64,000 nt of DNA, taken from Corynebacterium sp. ACRPS (lineage in GTDB: Bacteria > Actinomycetota > Actinomycetes > Mycobacteriales > Mycobacteriaceae). A program made the position numbers and the translations under genes. Below are positions 43,355 to 52,446 of this stretch, one piece after another. The stretch is from assembly GCF_022346005.1 (NCBI RefSeq), contig NZ_JAKRMY010000002.1:124001-188000 (forward strand), written 5' to 3'. Under the pieces are notes generated by a model. That model was not told the DNA's origin and made no database searches. It was given only the letters and a program-made list of their open reading frames with translations. The stretch's first letter is position 1; the number at the start of each line of letters is the position of its first letter.

Positions 43355-43993
43355 TTAGGAGTTTTCCTCTTCCGCGTCTGCTTCCGCTTCCGCAGCCGGG
43401 GCCGACTCTTCGGGCTCCTCTGTCTCCCCTGGCGCCGCTGCGCGCGTCGAGGCCGCAGAGTCCTCTTGGGAATTCTCGGCTTCCGCGGCGTCGCTTTCTT
43501 CCTCATCGCCGTCGTTATTCATCGGGCTTAGCTCGGAACGAGATTGCGCGACGTCATCCAAGACCGCGTGGATATACGGTGCGGCTTGATCGTGAGAATA
43601 CTGCGAGGCCAGCTCCACGCCCTCCACGACGGCCGTCGCGGTGGGAACATCCGGATTAAACAATAGCTCCCAGACCGAAAGGCGCAGGATAGCGCGGTCG
43701 ACGGCGGGGATGCGGTGCAACTCCCAATTCTGGGAAAGGTAACGCGAGATCGTGTCATCGATAGCGTCTAGCTCTTCTGCTACGCCTTGGACGATGACCT
43801 TGGTGTAGTCCGCGATGGGCGCTACAGCGTGGCGTTCCTCGCGCGCCAAAGCAACGCGATCCTCAACAATGGCGACGGGATCGACGTCCCGGTTCTCCGC
43901 TTCATAGAGGATATCCGCTGCGCGCCGGCGCGCCCGGTAGCGCGCGGTATGCCGTTTATGATTGATATCCCGCTTAGCAGTGTTATCAGACAA
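43355..43993 (-). CDS. nusB: Transcription antitermination factor NusB with acidic C-terminal tail
   Basis: Antitermination factor that binds boxA RNA with S10 during rRNA transcription. The first ~154 of 212 residues match NusB ([29 protein letters not shown]). The last ~58 residues are a tail made almost only of Glu, Asp, Ala, Ser and Pro, absent from typical NusB of about 140–160 residues. The start is TTG 43993, with AGGG upstream. The efp stop lies nine bases upstream, so the two are likely co-expressed. Confidence 0.93.
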   Translation of the reverse strand: MSDNTAKRDINHKRHTARYRARRRAADILYEAENRDVDPVAIVEDRVALAREERHAVAPIADYTKVIVQGVAEELDAIDDTISRYLSQNWELHRIPAVDRAILRLSVWELLFNPDVPTATAVVEGVELASQYSHDQAAPYIHAVLDDVAQSRSELSPMNNDGDEEESDAAEAENSQEDSAASTRAAAPGETEEPEESAPAAEAEADAEEENS

Positions 43994-44002
43994 GATAAGG
44001 CC

Positions 44003-44566
44003 CTAGTTGTTGACGCGGGACAGGTACTCGCCGGTGCGGGTATCGATCTTTAGTACATTGCCGATTTCAATGAACAGCGGGACCTGGATCTCGGCGCCGG
44101 TCTCGAGCGTGGCGGGCTTGGTGCCGCCGGAGGAACGGTCACCCTGCAGGCCTGGCTCGGTGTGCTCTACCTTGAGGTCGACGGAGATAGGAAGCTCCGC
44201 GAACAATGCCTCATCCTCGTAGAAGGAGACCTGCACGCGCATGTTTTCCAGCAGGAAACGTGCGGCATCGCCGAACTTATCCGGCGAAAGCTCAAACTGC
44301 TCGAAGGTCTTTTCATCCATGACGACATAGCTGGTGCCGTCGTTGTACAGGTAGGTCATGTCGCGGCGGTCCACCGTGGCGGTTTCTACCTTGACACCCG
44401 AGTTCCAGGTCTTGTCCACGGTCTTTCCGGAGACGACGTCCTTCAGCTTGGTGCGCACGAATGCTGGGCCCTTGCCCGGCTTAACATGCTGAAACTCGGT
44501 GATCTGCATCAGCTTATTGTCAATCTTGAGAACGAGTCCGTTCTTGAAATCAGTAGTATCAGCCAT
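44003..44566 (-). CDS. efp: Translation elongation factor P
   Basis: Relieves ribosome stalling at polyproline stretches. The product of 187 residues has the three-domain EF-P pattern. The domain I loop reads PGKGP (30–34) with Lys32 at the tip, the actinobacterial type reported to work without lysine modification. Domain III ends [20 protein letters not shown]. It lies between the Xaa-Pro peptidase gene and nusB. Confidence 0.97.
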   Translation of the reverse strand: MADTTDFKNGLVLKIDNKLMQITEFQHVKPGKGPAFVRTKLKDVVSGKTVDKTWNSGVKVETATVDRRDMTYLYNDGTSYVVMDEKTFEQFELSPDKFGDAARFLLENMRVQVSFYEDEALFAELPISVDLKVEHTEPGLQGDRSSGGTKPATLETGAEIQVPLFIEIGNVLKIDTRTGEYLSRVNN

Positions 44567-44706
44567 TGCGGTTAAACTCCCGAATATTGTGGTTGAAAGG
44601 TTGAAAGCAAAGTATAAGCCTACCGGATAGCCCGCACCCGCTGGCCCACCGGTACCCCCTAAAATCTCTTCCCAGGAAAGGGAGGAGCCGCAGGGGCCAA
44701 GCCTAC

Positions 44707-45813
44707 CTATGCGGGCAGCTCAGTAAAGTCCTTGGAGGCGGCGGTAATGATCTTCGGGGCTCCATCGGTGATAATCAGCGTATCTTCGATGCGCACGCCG
44801 CCCTTGCCCGGCACATACACGCCCGGTTCGATGGTCAGCGTCATCCCTGGCGCCAGCTCGCCCTTACCGGTCGTGGCGGCAAAGGGTGCTTCATGCACGT
44901 CCAAGCCCACGCCGTGCCCGGTGGAGTGGACGAAGTAGTCGCCGTATCCGGCATCGGCGATAACGTTGCGGCAGGCGGCATCGACATCGGAAAGCGACGT
45001 GCCCGCTACCGCAGCCTCGACGCCGGCCTGCTGGGCGCGCAGCACCACATCGTAGATCTCCTTGGCAAAGTCGTTTGCCGTACCCACGACATAGGTGCGG
45101 GTGCAGTCAGAGTTAAATCCGCGCAGGTGAGCGCCAAAATCGATGGTAACCAAGTCCCCATCCTCGATCACACGATCGTCCGCGCCGTGGTGTGGCATGG
45201 CAGAGTTCGGGCCAGAGGCCACGATGGTATCGAAGCTCACCCGCTCGGAACCTAGGATGCGCATGCGGAATTCCAGATCGGCGGCAACTTCGCGCTCCGT
45301 ACGGCCCGCCCGCAACTCGCCGGCGGAAATGAGGTCTTCCAACGCCTGGTTAGCAAGCGCCGCAACCTCCTCGAGCTTTTCTAGCTCTACCGGATCCTTC
45401 GTGATGCGGATGTCCTCGATGATTCCAGAAATCGGCACCAAGGTGACCCCATCCGGTGCGGAATCCTTCAGATCTTCCAGTTCCGATACGGACATGTAGT
45501 CGGCTTCGAAGCCGACGCGAACCGGTGTCTCATCCTTGTCGAATTGCTGCAGGAGCACCTTACCCACAGCGCGGCCCTCGACCGCCTCAAGATCCGGGAC
45601 TTCCTGGGCAATCTGGGTGGTATAGCGGCCATCGGTAGCCATGAGCGCGGAGAGATCCTTGCGCAGCAAAAGCCCACCGTTGGAGCCGGAGAATCCGGAC
45701 AGGTACCGGACGTGGATCAAGTGGGTTACCAATACCGCATCAATGCGCTGACCGGCTAATTCCGCGGCTAGCTTCCGGCGGCGGTCGCTGAAACGGGTAT
45801 CTGCAAGTGCCAT
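44707..45813 (-). CDS. pepQ: M24 family aminopeptidase P / Xaa-Pro peptidase
   Basis: Metallopeptidase of 368 residues cleaving N-terminal residues next to proline. The creatinase-like N-terminal domain is followed by the pita-bread M24 domain. Metal ligands can be seen in [32 protein letters not shown] and TIEPGVY. The start is the ATG at 45813 ([12 protein letters not shown]); an upstream extension is not family-like. It sits directly before efp, as is common in Gram-positives. PepP and PepQ types cannot be told apart by eye, so the symbol is tentative. Confidence 0.92.
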   Translation of the reverse strand: MALADTRFSDRRRKLAAELAGQRIDAVLVTHLIHVRYLSGFSGSNGGLLLRKDLSALMATDGRYTTQIAQEVPDLEAVEGRAVGKVLLQQFDKDETPVRVGFEADYMSVSELEDLKDSAPDGVTLVPISGIIEDIRITKDPVELEKLEEVAALANQALEDLISAGELRAGRTEREVAADLEFRMRILGSERVSFDTIVASGPNSAMPHHGADDRVIEDGDLVTIDFGAHLRGFNSDCTRTYVVGTANDFAKEIYDVVLRAQQAGVEAAVAGTSLSDVDAACRNVIADAGYGDYFVHSTGHGVGLDVHEAPFAATTGKGELAPGMTLTIEPGVYVPGKGGVRIEDTLIITDGAPKIITAASKDFTELPA

Positions 45814-45948
45814 AAAATCATCCTTTGCGGGAACGTAGTGAAGCTTAGAAAAATTTATTCTTCCACTATAACTATTTCCGCGGCGCAGGTGGCTAGGTTC
45901 GATGCCTTCTTTCCATCCGCGCCCGAGGGGCATGGATCTGGCCGGTAC

Positions 45949-46377
45949 TTATTGGCACAGATAGTCCACCGCGGCGCAGTATCCAAAAACCCCTAGGCCG
46001 GCGATGACGCCGCGGGCAATGGGGCTTAGATAAGAATGATGGCGGAATTCTTCCCGGGCATGCACGTTGGAGATATGCACCTCCACGAAACCGGCGCCAT
46101 CGGCAATTTCCGCCAGGGCATCACGCAGGACAACGGAGGTATGCGTCAGCCCACCTGGGTTAATGATGACGGCACTTCCAGCATCGGCGGCCGCATGGAC
46201 CTTCTCAATGAGCTCGCCTTCAAAATTAGACTGGAAAAACTCGACCTCTGCCCCGTGCTTCGCCGCACGCTCGGACACGAGCTTTTCAACATCGCTTAAC
46301 GTCGTAGAACCGTATACGTCTGGTTGGCGCTTGCCCAACCTATTGAGGTTCGGGCCATTGAGAACAACGATTTTCAT
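45949..46377 (-). CDS. aroQ: 3-Dehydroquinate dehydratase, type II
   Basis: Third shikimate pathway step. The product of 142 residues has the type II signature [18 protein letters not shown] (catalytic Tyr nearby), [10 protein letters not shown] and [17 protein letters not shown]. It starts two bases after the aroB stop and closes the aroC–aroK–aroB–aroQ group. Confidence 0.97.
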   Translation of the reverse strand: MKIVVLNGPNLNRLGKRQPDVYGSTTLSDVEKLVSERAAKHGAEVEFFQSNFEGELIEKVHAAADAGSAVIINPGGLTHTSVVLRDALAEIADGAGFVEVHISNVHAREEFRHHSYLSPIARGVIAGLGVFGYCAAVDYLCQ

Positions 46378-46379
46378 AT

Positions 46380-47450
46380 CTACTCCGTGATAGCGGCATA
46401 TGCCGCTTCTAGTTCTTCGCGCGTCGGACCCTCTATCCGCGTCGTCGCGCCGATTCCGGTTAGCGCCACGAAGCGGATCTTGCCGTCGCGGTTTTTCTTA
46501 TCGTGGGTCATCGCCTCATATAGTTCCGCGAATTTCCCGAATTGATACGTCGTAGGCAGGCCGATATTGGTCAGGATGCTGCGGTGCAATTCCACGAGTT
46601 CCGCATCTATCAGGCCCCGCTGATGGGAAAGATGGGCAATGAACATCATGCCTACGGCTACCGCATTGCCGTGGCGCCACGCATAGTTTTCCTGCCTTTC
46701 TATGGCGTGGCCAAAGGTATGCCCATAATTGAGGGTCTCGCGCAGCCCGGCTTCCTTAAGATCCTCTCCCACCACAGCTGCCTTCACCGCGATGGAATGC
46801 TCAATCAATTCGGGCAGGACACCGCCTGGGTCAAGGCAAGCCGCTGGATTCTCCACGTAGCGCTGCACGATGACCGGATCATGAATGAACCCGGTCTTGA
46901 TGATCTCAGCGGAACCAGCCACGATCTCCGCCTGCGGGAGGGTCTCTAGGCGCTCCAGATCGACGAATACAGAATCCGGCTCGTGGAAGGCGCCGACGAG
47001 GTTCTTCCCGGCCTTAGTATTGATTCCGGTTTTCCCGCCCACCGCGGCATCAACCATGGCGAGAAGGGTCGTAGGAACCTGAATGACCTTAATGCCGCGC
47101 ATCCATCCGGCGGCGACAAAGCCTGCCATGTCCGTGGTTGCCCCGCCGCCTACACCAATGACGATATCGCTGCGGCTAAAGCCGGCCTCACCAAGGCGGT
47201 CCCATACGCCTCCCACCACGCTCAGTTGCTTGGCCGCCTCAGCATCCGGCACCTCGCACAAGACGGGGGCGACGCCCTGTAGTTCTACGGATTTCGCGAG
47301 TTCTTCTGCGGCGGTGCGCAGGGCAGGCTGGAAGATGATTGCTGCCTTATCAGCCCCCGTGTCCGCGCAGCGCCGCGCGATATCTTCGCTAAGACCCGCT
47401 CCAATGCGGACCTCATACGGGCTCGGTCCGTTAACGGCGATGGTAGGCAT
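46380..47450 (-). CDS. aroB: 3-Dehydroquinate synthase
   Basis: Second shikimate pathway step, an NAD-dependent zinc enzyme of 356 residues. NAD-binding [15 protein letters not shown] and [19 protein letters not shown] are present, and a metal-binding His lies in [12 protein letters not shown]. aroK lies 63 bases upstream, and aroQ follows after two bases. Confidence 0.97.
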   Translation of the reverse strand: MPTIAVNGPSPYEVRIGAGLSEDIARRCADTGADKAAIIFQPALRTAAEELAKSVELQGVAPVLCEVPDAEAAKQLSVVGGVWDRLGEAGFSRSDIVIGVGGGATTDMAGFVAAGWMRGIKVIQVPTTLLAMVDAAVGGKTGINTKAGKNLVGAFHEPDSVFVDLERLETLPQAEIVAGSAEIIKTGFIHDPVIVQRYVENPAACLDPGGVLPELIEHSIAVKAAVVGEDLKEAGLRETLNYGHTFGHAIERQENYAWRHGNAVAVGMMFIAHLSHQRGLIDAELVELHRSILTNIGLPTTYQFGKFAELYEAMTHDKKNRDGKIRFVALTGIGATTRIEGPTREELEAAYAAITE

Positions 47451-47513
47451 GATGGTGTCCTTTCTACGGAGCTTCAGCCTGCAGGATTGCGCGGATAGGT
47501 GTAACTGCCCCGC

Positions 47514-48050
47514 CTAGAGGGTTTCTAAAAAGCCCAGGATATCGCCCACGACCTGCTGCGGGGAGCGAGCATCCGTGCGCACGCGAAAATCGGCTACCTC
47601 CAGGTAGAAGGGCCTGCGCGTTTCCACGATGGAACGATAATGTTCAACCGGATTATCCGCCGCTAATACCGGACGGTTGCGATCGCCGGCCGTGCGGCGC
47701 GCGCCTTCTTCTGCGGAAATATCGAGAAATACGACGGTGTGGCGCTCTAGAAGCTCGCGCGTGGAGGCCGTCATCACCGCCCCGCCGCCCAGGCTTACTA
47801 CCCCGCCCTTCTGCAGGGCTTCAGCGACATGTTCGGCCTCGAGCTCGCGAAACGCCGGTTCGCCTTTCTCACTAAAGACCTCGCCGCAGGGTTTTCCCTC
47901 GGCCATTTCGATCAGGTGATCCGAATCCACCAGATCGCAATTCAGCGCGTGCGAAAGCCGGCGGCCAATCGTGGACTTTCCCGCCCCGGGCGGGCCAATC
48001 AATACGACGCAAGGATGCGGTTGTCCCGTTACATCGGTGGGCGTTGTCAT
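47514..48050 (-). CDS. aroK: Shikimate kinase
   Basis: Phosphorylates shikimate. The product of 178 residues has the P-loop IGPPGAGKSTIGRRLS, shikimate-binding DSDHLIE and GGGAVMT. Two ATGs are adjacent (48053, 48050); GGAG at 48057–48060 is better placed for the second. The aroC stop lies directly before the first, so coupling with aroC is likely. Confidence 0.96.
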   Translation of the reverse strand: MTTPTDVTGQPHPCVVLIGPPGAGKSTIGRRLSHALNCDLVDSDHLIEMAEGKPCGEVFSEKGEPAFRELEAEHVAEALQKGGVVSLGGGAVMTASTRELLERHTVVFLDISAEEGARRTAGDRNRPVLAADNPVEHYRSIVETRRPFYLEVADFRVRTDARSPQQVVGDILGFLETL

Positions 48051-48053
48051 CAT

Positions 48054-49265
48054 TTACTCCTGGTTAAAGGCGAGGCGCTGCGAAACGTATTCTTCATACG
48101 CAGCAATGGCGCGGGAAGTCTCGCTCAAGCTATCCCCGCCAAATTTATCTAAAACTGCGCGCGCTAGCACGAGGGAGACCATGGCCTCCGCCACAACTCC
48201 TGCTGCCGGCACGGCGCAAACATCTGAACGCTGGTGAATTGCGGTGGCATCGGCACCCGATTCCATATCGATCGTCTGCAAAGCGCGCGGCACCGTGGAA
48301 ATCGGTTTCATGGCGGCCCGGACCCGCAATTGCTGCCCGTTAGTCATGCCGCCTTCCAAGCCGCCGGCCCGGTTGCTCAGGCGCGTCACGCCATCCTCGG
48401 TGCGGACCATCTCATCGTGGGCTTCAGAGCCGCGCCGACGCGCCTCTTCGAAGCCATCACCGATTTCAACGCCCTTAATCGCCTGAATGCCCATCAATGC
48501 TCCGGCCAGCTGTGCGTCCAAACGGTCATCGCCCGAGATGTGTGAGCCGAGCCCAATGGGGAGGCCATCGACTATGACCTCGACGATACCGCCTAAGGTA
48601 TCGCCCTGCTTTTTTGCGGCTTCGATCTCTGAAATCATCGCGGACTCGGCATCCTTGTCAAAGGCGCGCACCGGAGAATTATCGATGTCCTCGATATCCG
48701 CAAAGCTCGGGGAAGCACCCGCATAGGGCTGCGATGCACCGATGGAAATCACGTGGGAGAAGACTTCAACGCCTAGCGTTTCCCGCAGGAAGTTCCGCGC
48801 TACCGTCGCGGCGGCGACACGTGCGGCGGTTTCCCGGGCAGAAGAGCGCTCTAAGATGGGGCGGGCCTCGCTGTGGTTATATTTCACCATGCCGGCGAAA
48901 TCGGCGTGGCCTGGGCGCGGGCGCTGCAAGGGCGCACCACGGCCCGAATTCATCGCCTTGGCTACGTCCTCATCCTCCATATCGATGGGATCTGCGGACA
49001 TGACGGTAGTCCACTTCGGCCACTCGGTATTGCCAATCATGATGGCAATGGGGCTACCAATGGTCAGTCCGTGGCGTACGCCGCCCAGCAGCGTGACCTC
49101 ATCGGCTTCAAACTTCATGCGCGCACCGCGGCCATATCCAAGGCGGCGCCGCGCAAGCTGATGGGAAATATCAGCACGGGTAATGGGTACTCCGGCCGGC
49201 ATGTGCTCCAGCATGGAGATCAGTGCCTGGCCGTGGGATTCACCAGCGGTAGTCCAACGAAGCAT
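48054..49265 (-). CDS. aroC: Chorismate synthase
   Basis: Last shikimate pathway step, which needs reduced FMN. The product of 403 residues begins [15 protein letters not shown] and has [13 protein letters not shown], the family signature [14 protein letters not shown] and [17 protein letters not shown]. The start is the ATG at 49265; seven additional upstream codons are not conserved. A prepilin peptidase gene ends 21 bases upstream. Confidence 0.97.
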   Translation of the reverse strand: MLRWTTAGESHGQALISMLEHMPAGVPITRADISHQLARRRLGYGRGARMKFEADEVTLLGGVRHGLTIGSPIAIMIGNTEWPKWTTVMSADPIDMEDEDVAKAMNSGRGAPLQRPRPGHADFAGMVKYNHSEARPILERSSARETAARVAAATVARNFLRETLGVEVFSHVISIGASQPYAGASPSFADIEDIDNSPVRAFDKDAESAMISEIEAAKKQGDTLGGIVEVIVDGLPIGLGSHISGDDRLDAQLAGALMGIQAIKGVEIGDGFEEARRRGSEAHDEMVRTEDGVTRLSNRAGGLEGGMTNGQQLRVRAAMKPISTVPRALQTIDMESGADATAIHQRSDVCAVPAAGVVAEAMVSLVLARAVLDKFGGDSLSETSRAIAAYEEYVSQRLAFNQE

Positions 49266-49286
49266 GCGGGTATTATCGCACGCCAC

Positions 49287-49727
49287 CTATCCACAGGGAA
49301 TAACTAGGCACCCCAATATATTCGCCTCCCCCTCAAAGAGGGTATGCACGGCGATGACCAGCCCGGCGGCCACGAGCATCGAGGGCCCGTGGGGCACGCC
49401 GCCCTTGGCACGTACGACACCGCTTGCAAGCAACGTGAACACAGCAGCGCTACCACAAGCGATGAGGACGGCCAAGGGCCCTGCCGCAGCACCAACGAGC
49501 ATGCCCAGCGGCAGGGCCAATTTAATATCTCCCCCGCCGATGCCAGCGCCCCGCAGTGCTACTAGGAGGTACAGCACCGGCCAGAATAACCCGCCCCAAT
49601 TAACAACAGTGACCGATAGAACCCCTGCTGGGATGGTCAGCGCATCGGGCAAGCGCCGCTCGCGAATATCCCACCAGCTCAAGGCGGCTGCCCACAGGCC
49701 ATAAATTATTCCCCCGAAAATACCCAT
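49287..49727 (-). CDS. Small A24-type prepilin peptidase
   Basis: Membrane protein of 146 residues, hydrophobic throughout. The two aspartates of A24 (type IV prepilin) peptidases are seen in WWDIRERRLPD near the N terminus and GGGDIKLALP (GxGD motif) in the middle. It lacks the N-terminal methyltransferase domain of PilD, so it is the short, CpaA/TadV-like type. It lies between aroE and aroC; no pilin or secretion genes are within this window. Confidence 0.82.
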   Translation of the reverse strand: MGIFGGIIYGLWAAALSWWDIRERRLPDALTIPAGVLSVTVVNWGGLFWPVLYLLVALRGAGIGGGDIKLALPLGMLVGAAAGPLAVLIACGSAAVFTLLASGVVRAKGGVPHGPSMLVAAGLVIAVHTLFEGEANILGCLVIPCG

Positions 49728-49799
49728 GGCATAAGGCTAAGCGCCCGCCTTGCCACTCTTCATGGCAAGGCGGCGCACATGGGCGTATTTCCAGCGTGG

Positions 49800-50618
49800 T
49801 TAGAGGTTGCGCAGGCGAAGCTCTTCCTGCAGGGCCGCGACCATCTCTTCGCGCGGTGCAGTAAGCCCGGTGAATTGCTCGAATTGGCTAAATGCTTGAT
49901 GCGCCAACATGACATGCCCTCCCACGGTGAAGTAGCCATTCGCGGCGGCGCAGGCGGCGAGCGTCGTAGGCCACAGGTGATAGATCACATCGAGCACTGG
50001 GGCGTGGGCAAGCTGGAAGCGATAATCCTCTAACGCAGCCGAAGGCACGGTGGAAATAATCAAATCCGCGGAGCGGGAAAGGTCCTCGAGGTCATCGTCA
50101 AAGGTTGCATACTGCAAATTGAGCCCGAGCCGCTCGGCCAAGGGCTGGAGTTCTGCTTGGCGGTTCGAGCGGTTCAAGATGGTGACCTGGTCGATTCCGC
50201 GTTCTGCCAAGGCCCACAGCGCTGGACGGGAGGTTCCGCCCGCACCGATGATAAGCGCCTGGGAGACTGGCCGAAGCCCAATGAGTTCTTGCAGGGCGCC
50301 GCGCACGCCCTCGGTATCGGTATTATCCGCGCGCCACCCATGTTCGGTGCGCACCAAGGTATTGGCGGACCCGATAAGCTGCGCCCTATCGCTTTGTTCT
50401 TCCGCAACCTCGAGCGCGGCGAACTTACCGGGCATGGTGACGGAAAAGCCGCGGTACTCGGGGCCGCATTCTTCCAAGAATGGGACAAGGGTATCGGCCG
50501 TGACCTCAAAGCGGGTATAGGACCACTCCTTGAGCCCCACTGCGGCATACCCCGCGTTGTGCAGGATAGGCGAGAGCGAGTGTGCGATGGGGCTACCGAG
50601 TACTGCGGCGCGCGGCAT
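49800..50618 (-). CDS. aroE: Shikimate dehydrogenase
   Basis: NADPH-dependent reduction of 3-dehydroshikimate. The product of 272 residues has the substrate motif GSPIAHSLSPILHNAGY, the nucleotide-binding IIGAGGTSRPALWAL and DVIYHLWPTTL. It lies 36 bases after mltG and 72 bases before the prepilin peptidase gene. Actinobacteria often carry more than one aroE-like gene, so quinate activity cannot be excluded. Confidence 0.93.
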   Translation of the reverse strand: MPRAAVLGSPIAHSLSPILHNAGYAAVGLKEWSYTRFEVTADTLVPFLEECGPEYRGFSVTMPGKFAALEVAEEQSDRAQLIGSANTLVRTEHGWRADNTDTEGVRGALQELIGLRPVSQALIIGAGGTSRPALWALAERGIDQVTILNRSNRQAELQPLAERLGLNLQYATFDDDLEDLSRSADLIISTVPSAALEDYRFQLAHAPVLDVIYHLWPTTLAACAAANGYFTVGGHVMLAHQAFSQFEQFTGLTAPREEMVAALQEELRLRNL

Positions 50619-50654
50619 GGGAGAGCAACTACCTTTCTGGCTGCGGCCTAGTGC

Positions 50655-51881
50655 CTACTCAGCCGGTTGGTCCGAGGCGGCATCGCCGTTGCCGGCACCT
50701 GCCCCTTCGCCCTCGCGCTGCGAGTCCAAGACGCCGGAGCGAATGGCATCATCCACGCGGTCCAGGTGCTCATCGTAGGTATCAGAGAACACGGTGGTGC
50801 CGTCCTTATCCACGGTGACGAAGAACTTCCAGTTACCTTCGGCCGGTTCTTCCATGGCGCGGATTGCCTCATCAGAAGGCGAGGAAATCGGCGTATCCGG
50901 CAGGCCTTCCTTGGCGTAGGTATTCCACGGCGTCTTCTCCGCACGTGCCTCATCGGTGGTGGCAAGCTCAACATCCTCCAGACCGTAGTTCACGGTGGAG
51001 TCGAACTCGAGGCGCATGGGCTCGTCCAAGCGGTTCAGGATAACGCGGGCGACCTTGTCGAATTCGCCGGCAGGTGCCTCGCGCTCCACCAAGGAGGCAG
51101 AGGTCAAAAGCTCGTACGGCGAAAGACCAATGGCCTTGGCACGGTTTTCAATGTCGGTTTCTTCATAGCGCTTGGCAGAGCGGGTAATGAGGTCCTTCAA
51201 GATATCCTTGGCGCTCATATTCGGGTCGAGCACGTACTGACCAGGGGCAATCAGGCCCTCAATACGCTTCGGGTCATTGCCGCGCTTCTTAATGGCATCC
51301 AGTGCCCAATCGGGCGCGCCGAGCTCCTTAGGATCGGTTTCCGCTGCTGCCTTCTCCAGCTCTTCCTTCTCCAGGCAGTTGCCGTCATCGCAGCTGACCT
51401 GTGAGATCAAAGAGTAGATGCCAAAGCGCACGTCACCACCGACGACCTTGACATCCTCCAGGGTCGCACCACCTTGAACCTCGAGCATGTCCACGCGGTT
51501 GTTTTCATCCAGCAATGCCTCTACCGCATTCGCCGCACTCATTTCTTCTTGCAGGCGGTAGAAGCCAGGTTGAATCTGGCTGGCGCTGTGGTTCATCGAT
51601 GCCGCAGAGTCGAATGCCTCTTGGGTCTTGACCACATTCTTTTCCACGAGCGTGGGACCCAGCTCGGACATGGAGGACCCTTCTGGGACCTCCACCAATT
51701 GCGTGGTGCCGTTACCGGCCCCTTCGTAGTCGGCCGACGAAGTGCCGATGCGTACTCCGATGTAGATCAGAGCTCCTAGAATAACGATGACGGATGCGAC
51801 CACCACGGCGATGCCGCGCTGGCGCCGCTTGACGTACTTATCATCCATCGATCGCCCGAGGCGTTGTTGGTTACGGCTCAC
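50655..51881 (-). CDS. mltG: Endolytic murein transglycosylase MltG
   Basis: Cuts nascent peptidoglycan strands at the membrane. The product of 408 residues has a cytoplasmic basic N terminus and one membrane helix (about 23–43). The YceG-like domain outside has the catalytic Glu in SLVEREAPAGEFDKVARV, PMRLEFDSTVNYGL, and the FVTVDKDGTTVFSDTYDEH ending. The start is GTG 51881 with AGGAG upstream. ruvX ends four bases upstream. Confidence 0.95.
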   Translation of the reverse strand: MSRNQQRLGRSMDDKYVKRRQRGIAVVVASVIVILGALIYIGVRIGTSSADYEGAGNGTTQLVEVPEGSSMSELGPTLVEKNVVKTQEAFDSAASMNHSASQIQPGFYRLQEEMSAANAVEALLDENNRVDMLEVQGGATLEDVKVVGGDVRFGIYSLISQVSCDDGNCLEKEELEKAAAETDPKELGAPDWALDAIKKRGNDPKRIEGLIAPGQYVLDPNMSAKDILKDLITRSAKRYEETDIENRAKAIGLSPYELLTSASLVEREAPAGEFDKVARVILNRLDEPMRLEFDSTVNYGLEDVELATTDEARAEKTPWNTYAKEGLPDTPISSPSDEAIRAMEEPAEGNWKFFVTVDKDGTTVFSDTYDEHLDRVDDAIRSGVLDSQREGEGAGAGNGDAASDQPAE

Positions 51882-51885
51882 GTGT

Positions 51886-52437
51886 TTAGTCTCCTGAGTT
51901 TGAAGGCTGGGCTACTGCATCATCCGAGCGGAGCGCGTTAGCACGCCCATCCAGCCAGGACTGTAGTATTTCCACCGCTGCAGCTTGGTCAATGATTTTT
52001 CTGCCCTTCTTTTCGGACACGCCGGACGCGCGCAGCGCGGTGGTTGCCGCTACCGTCGTCAAACGTTCATCAGCCAAGCGTACTGGTGGTGGAACTTTAT
52101 CTATATTTTCATCTTGATTCAAGCGGCGTCGAATCCGAAACGCAATTTCTTTCGCGTGTTTTACACTTTTTGACCCATTTCCGTGTAAATCACGCGGCAA
52201 ACCAACAATGACTTCTACCGCGGAATATGCCCCAATAAGCTCGAGAATTCGATCAATGTCTTCTTGATCGCGGTCTTTGAAGCCGGTCTTCCTGGGAACG
52301 GTTTCCACAGGGGTAGCGAGGGTGGCCTCGCGGTTGGATGCCGCGACGCCAATTCGCACTGTGCCCACGTCGAGTGCTAACCGGCGACCCTCGCCTGGGT
52401 CATCCACTCCGGGGGAATCTGGTTCAACCTTTGCCAC
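51886..52437 (-). CDS. ruvX: RuvX/YqgF Holliday junction resolvase-like nuclease
   Basis: RNase H-fold protein of 183 residues with [13 protein letters not shown] (catalytic Asp), [12 protein letters not shown] and [12 protein letters not shown]. The family has been linked to 16S rRNA 5'-end maturation and to junction resolution. The start is GTG 52437, nine bases after the alaS stop. The alaS–ruvX–mltG–aroE order is the standard actinobacterial one. Confidence 0.95.
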   Translation of the reverse strand: MAKVEPDSPGVDDPGEGRRLALDVGTVRIGVAASNREATLATPVETVPRKTGFKDRDQEDIDRILELIGAYSAVEVIVGLPRDLHGNGSKSVKHAKEIAFRIRRRLNQDENIDKVPPPVRLADERLTTVAATTALRASGVSEKKGRKIIDQAAAVEILQSWLDGRANALRSDDAVAQPSNSGD

Positions 52438-52446
52438 AATGAATCC

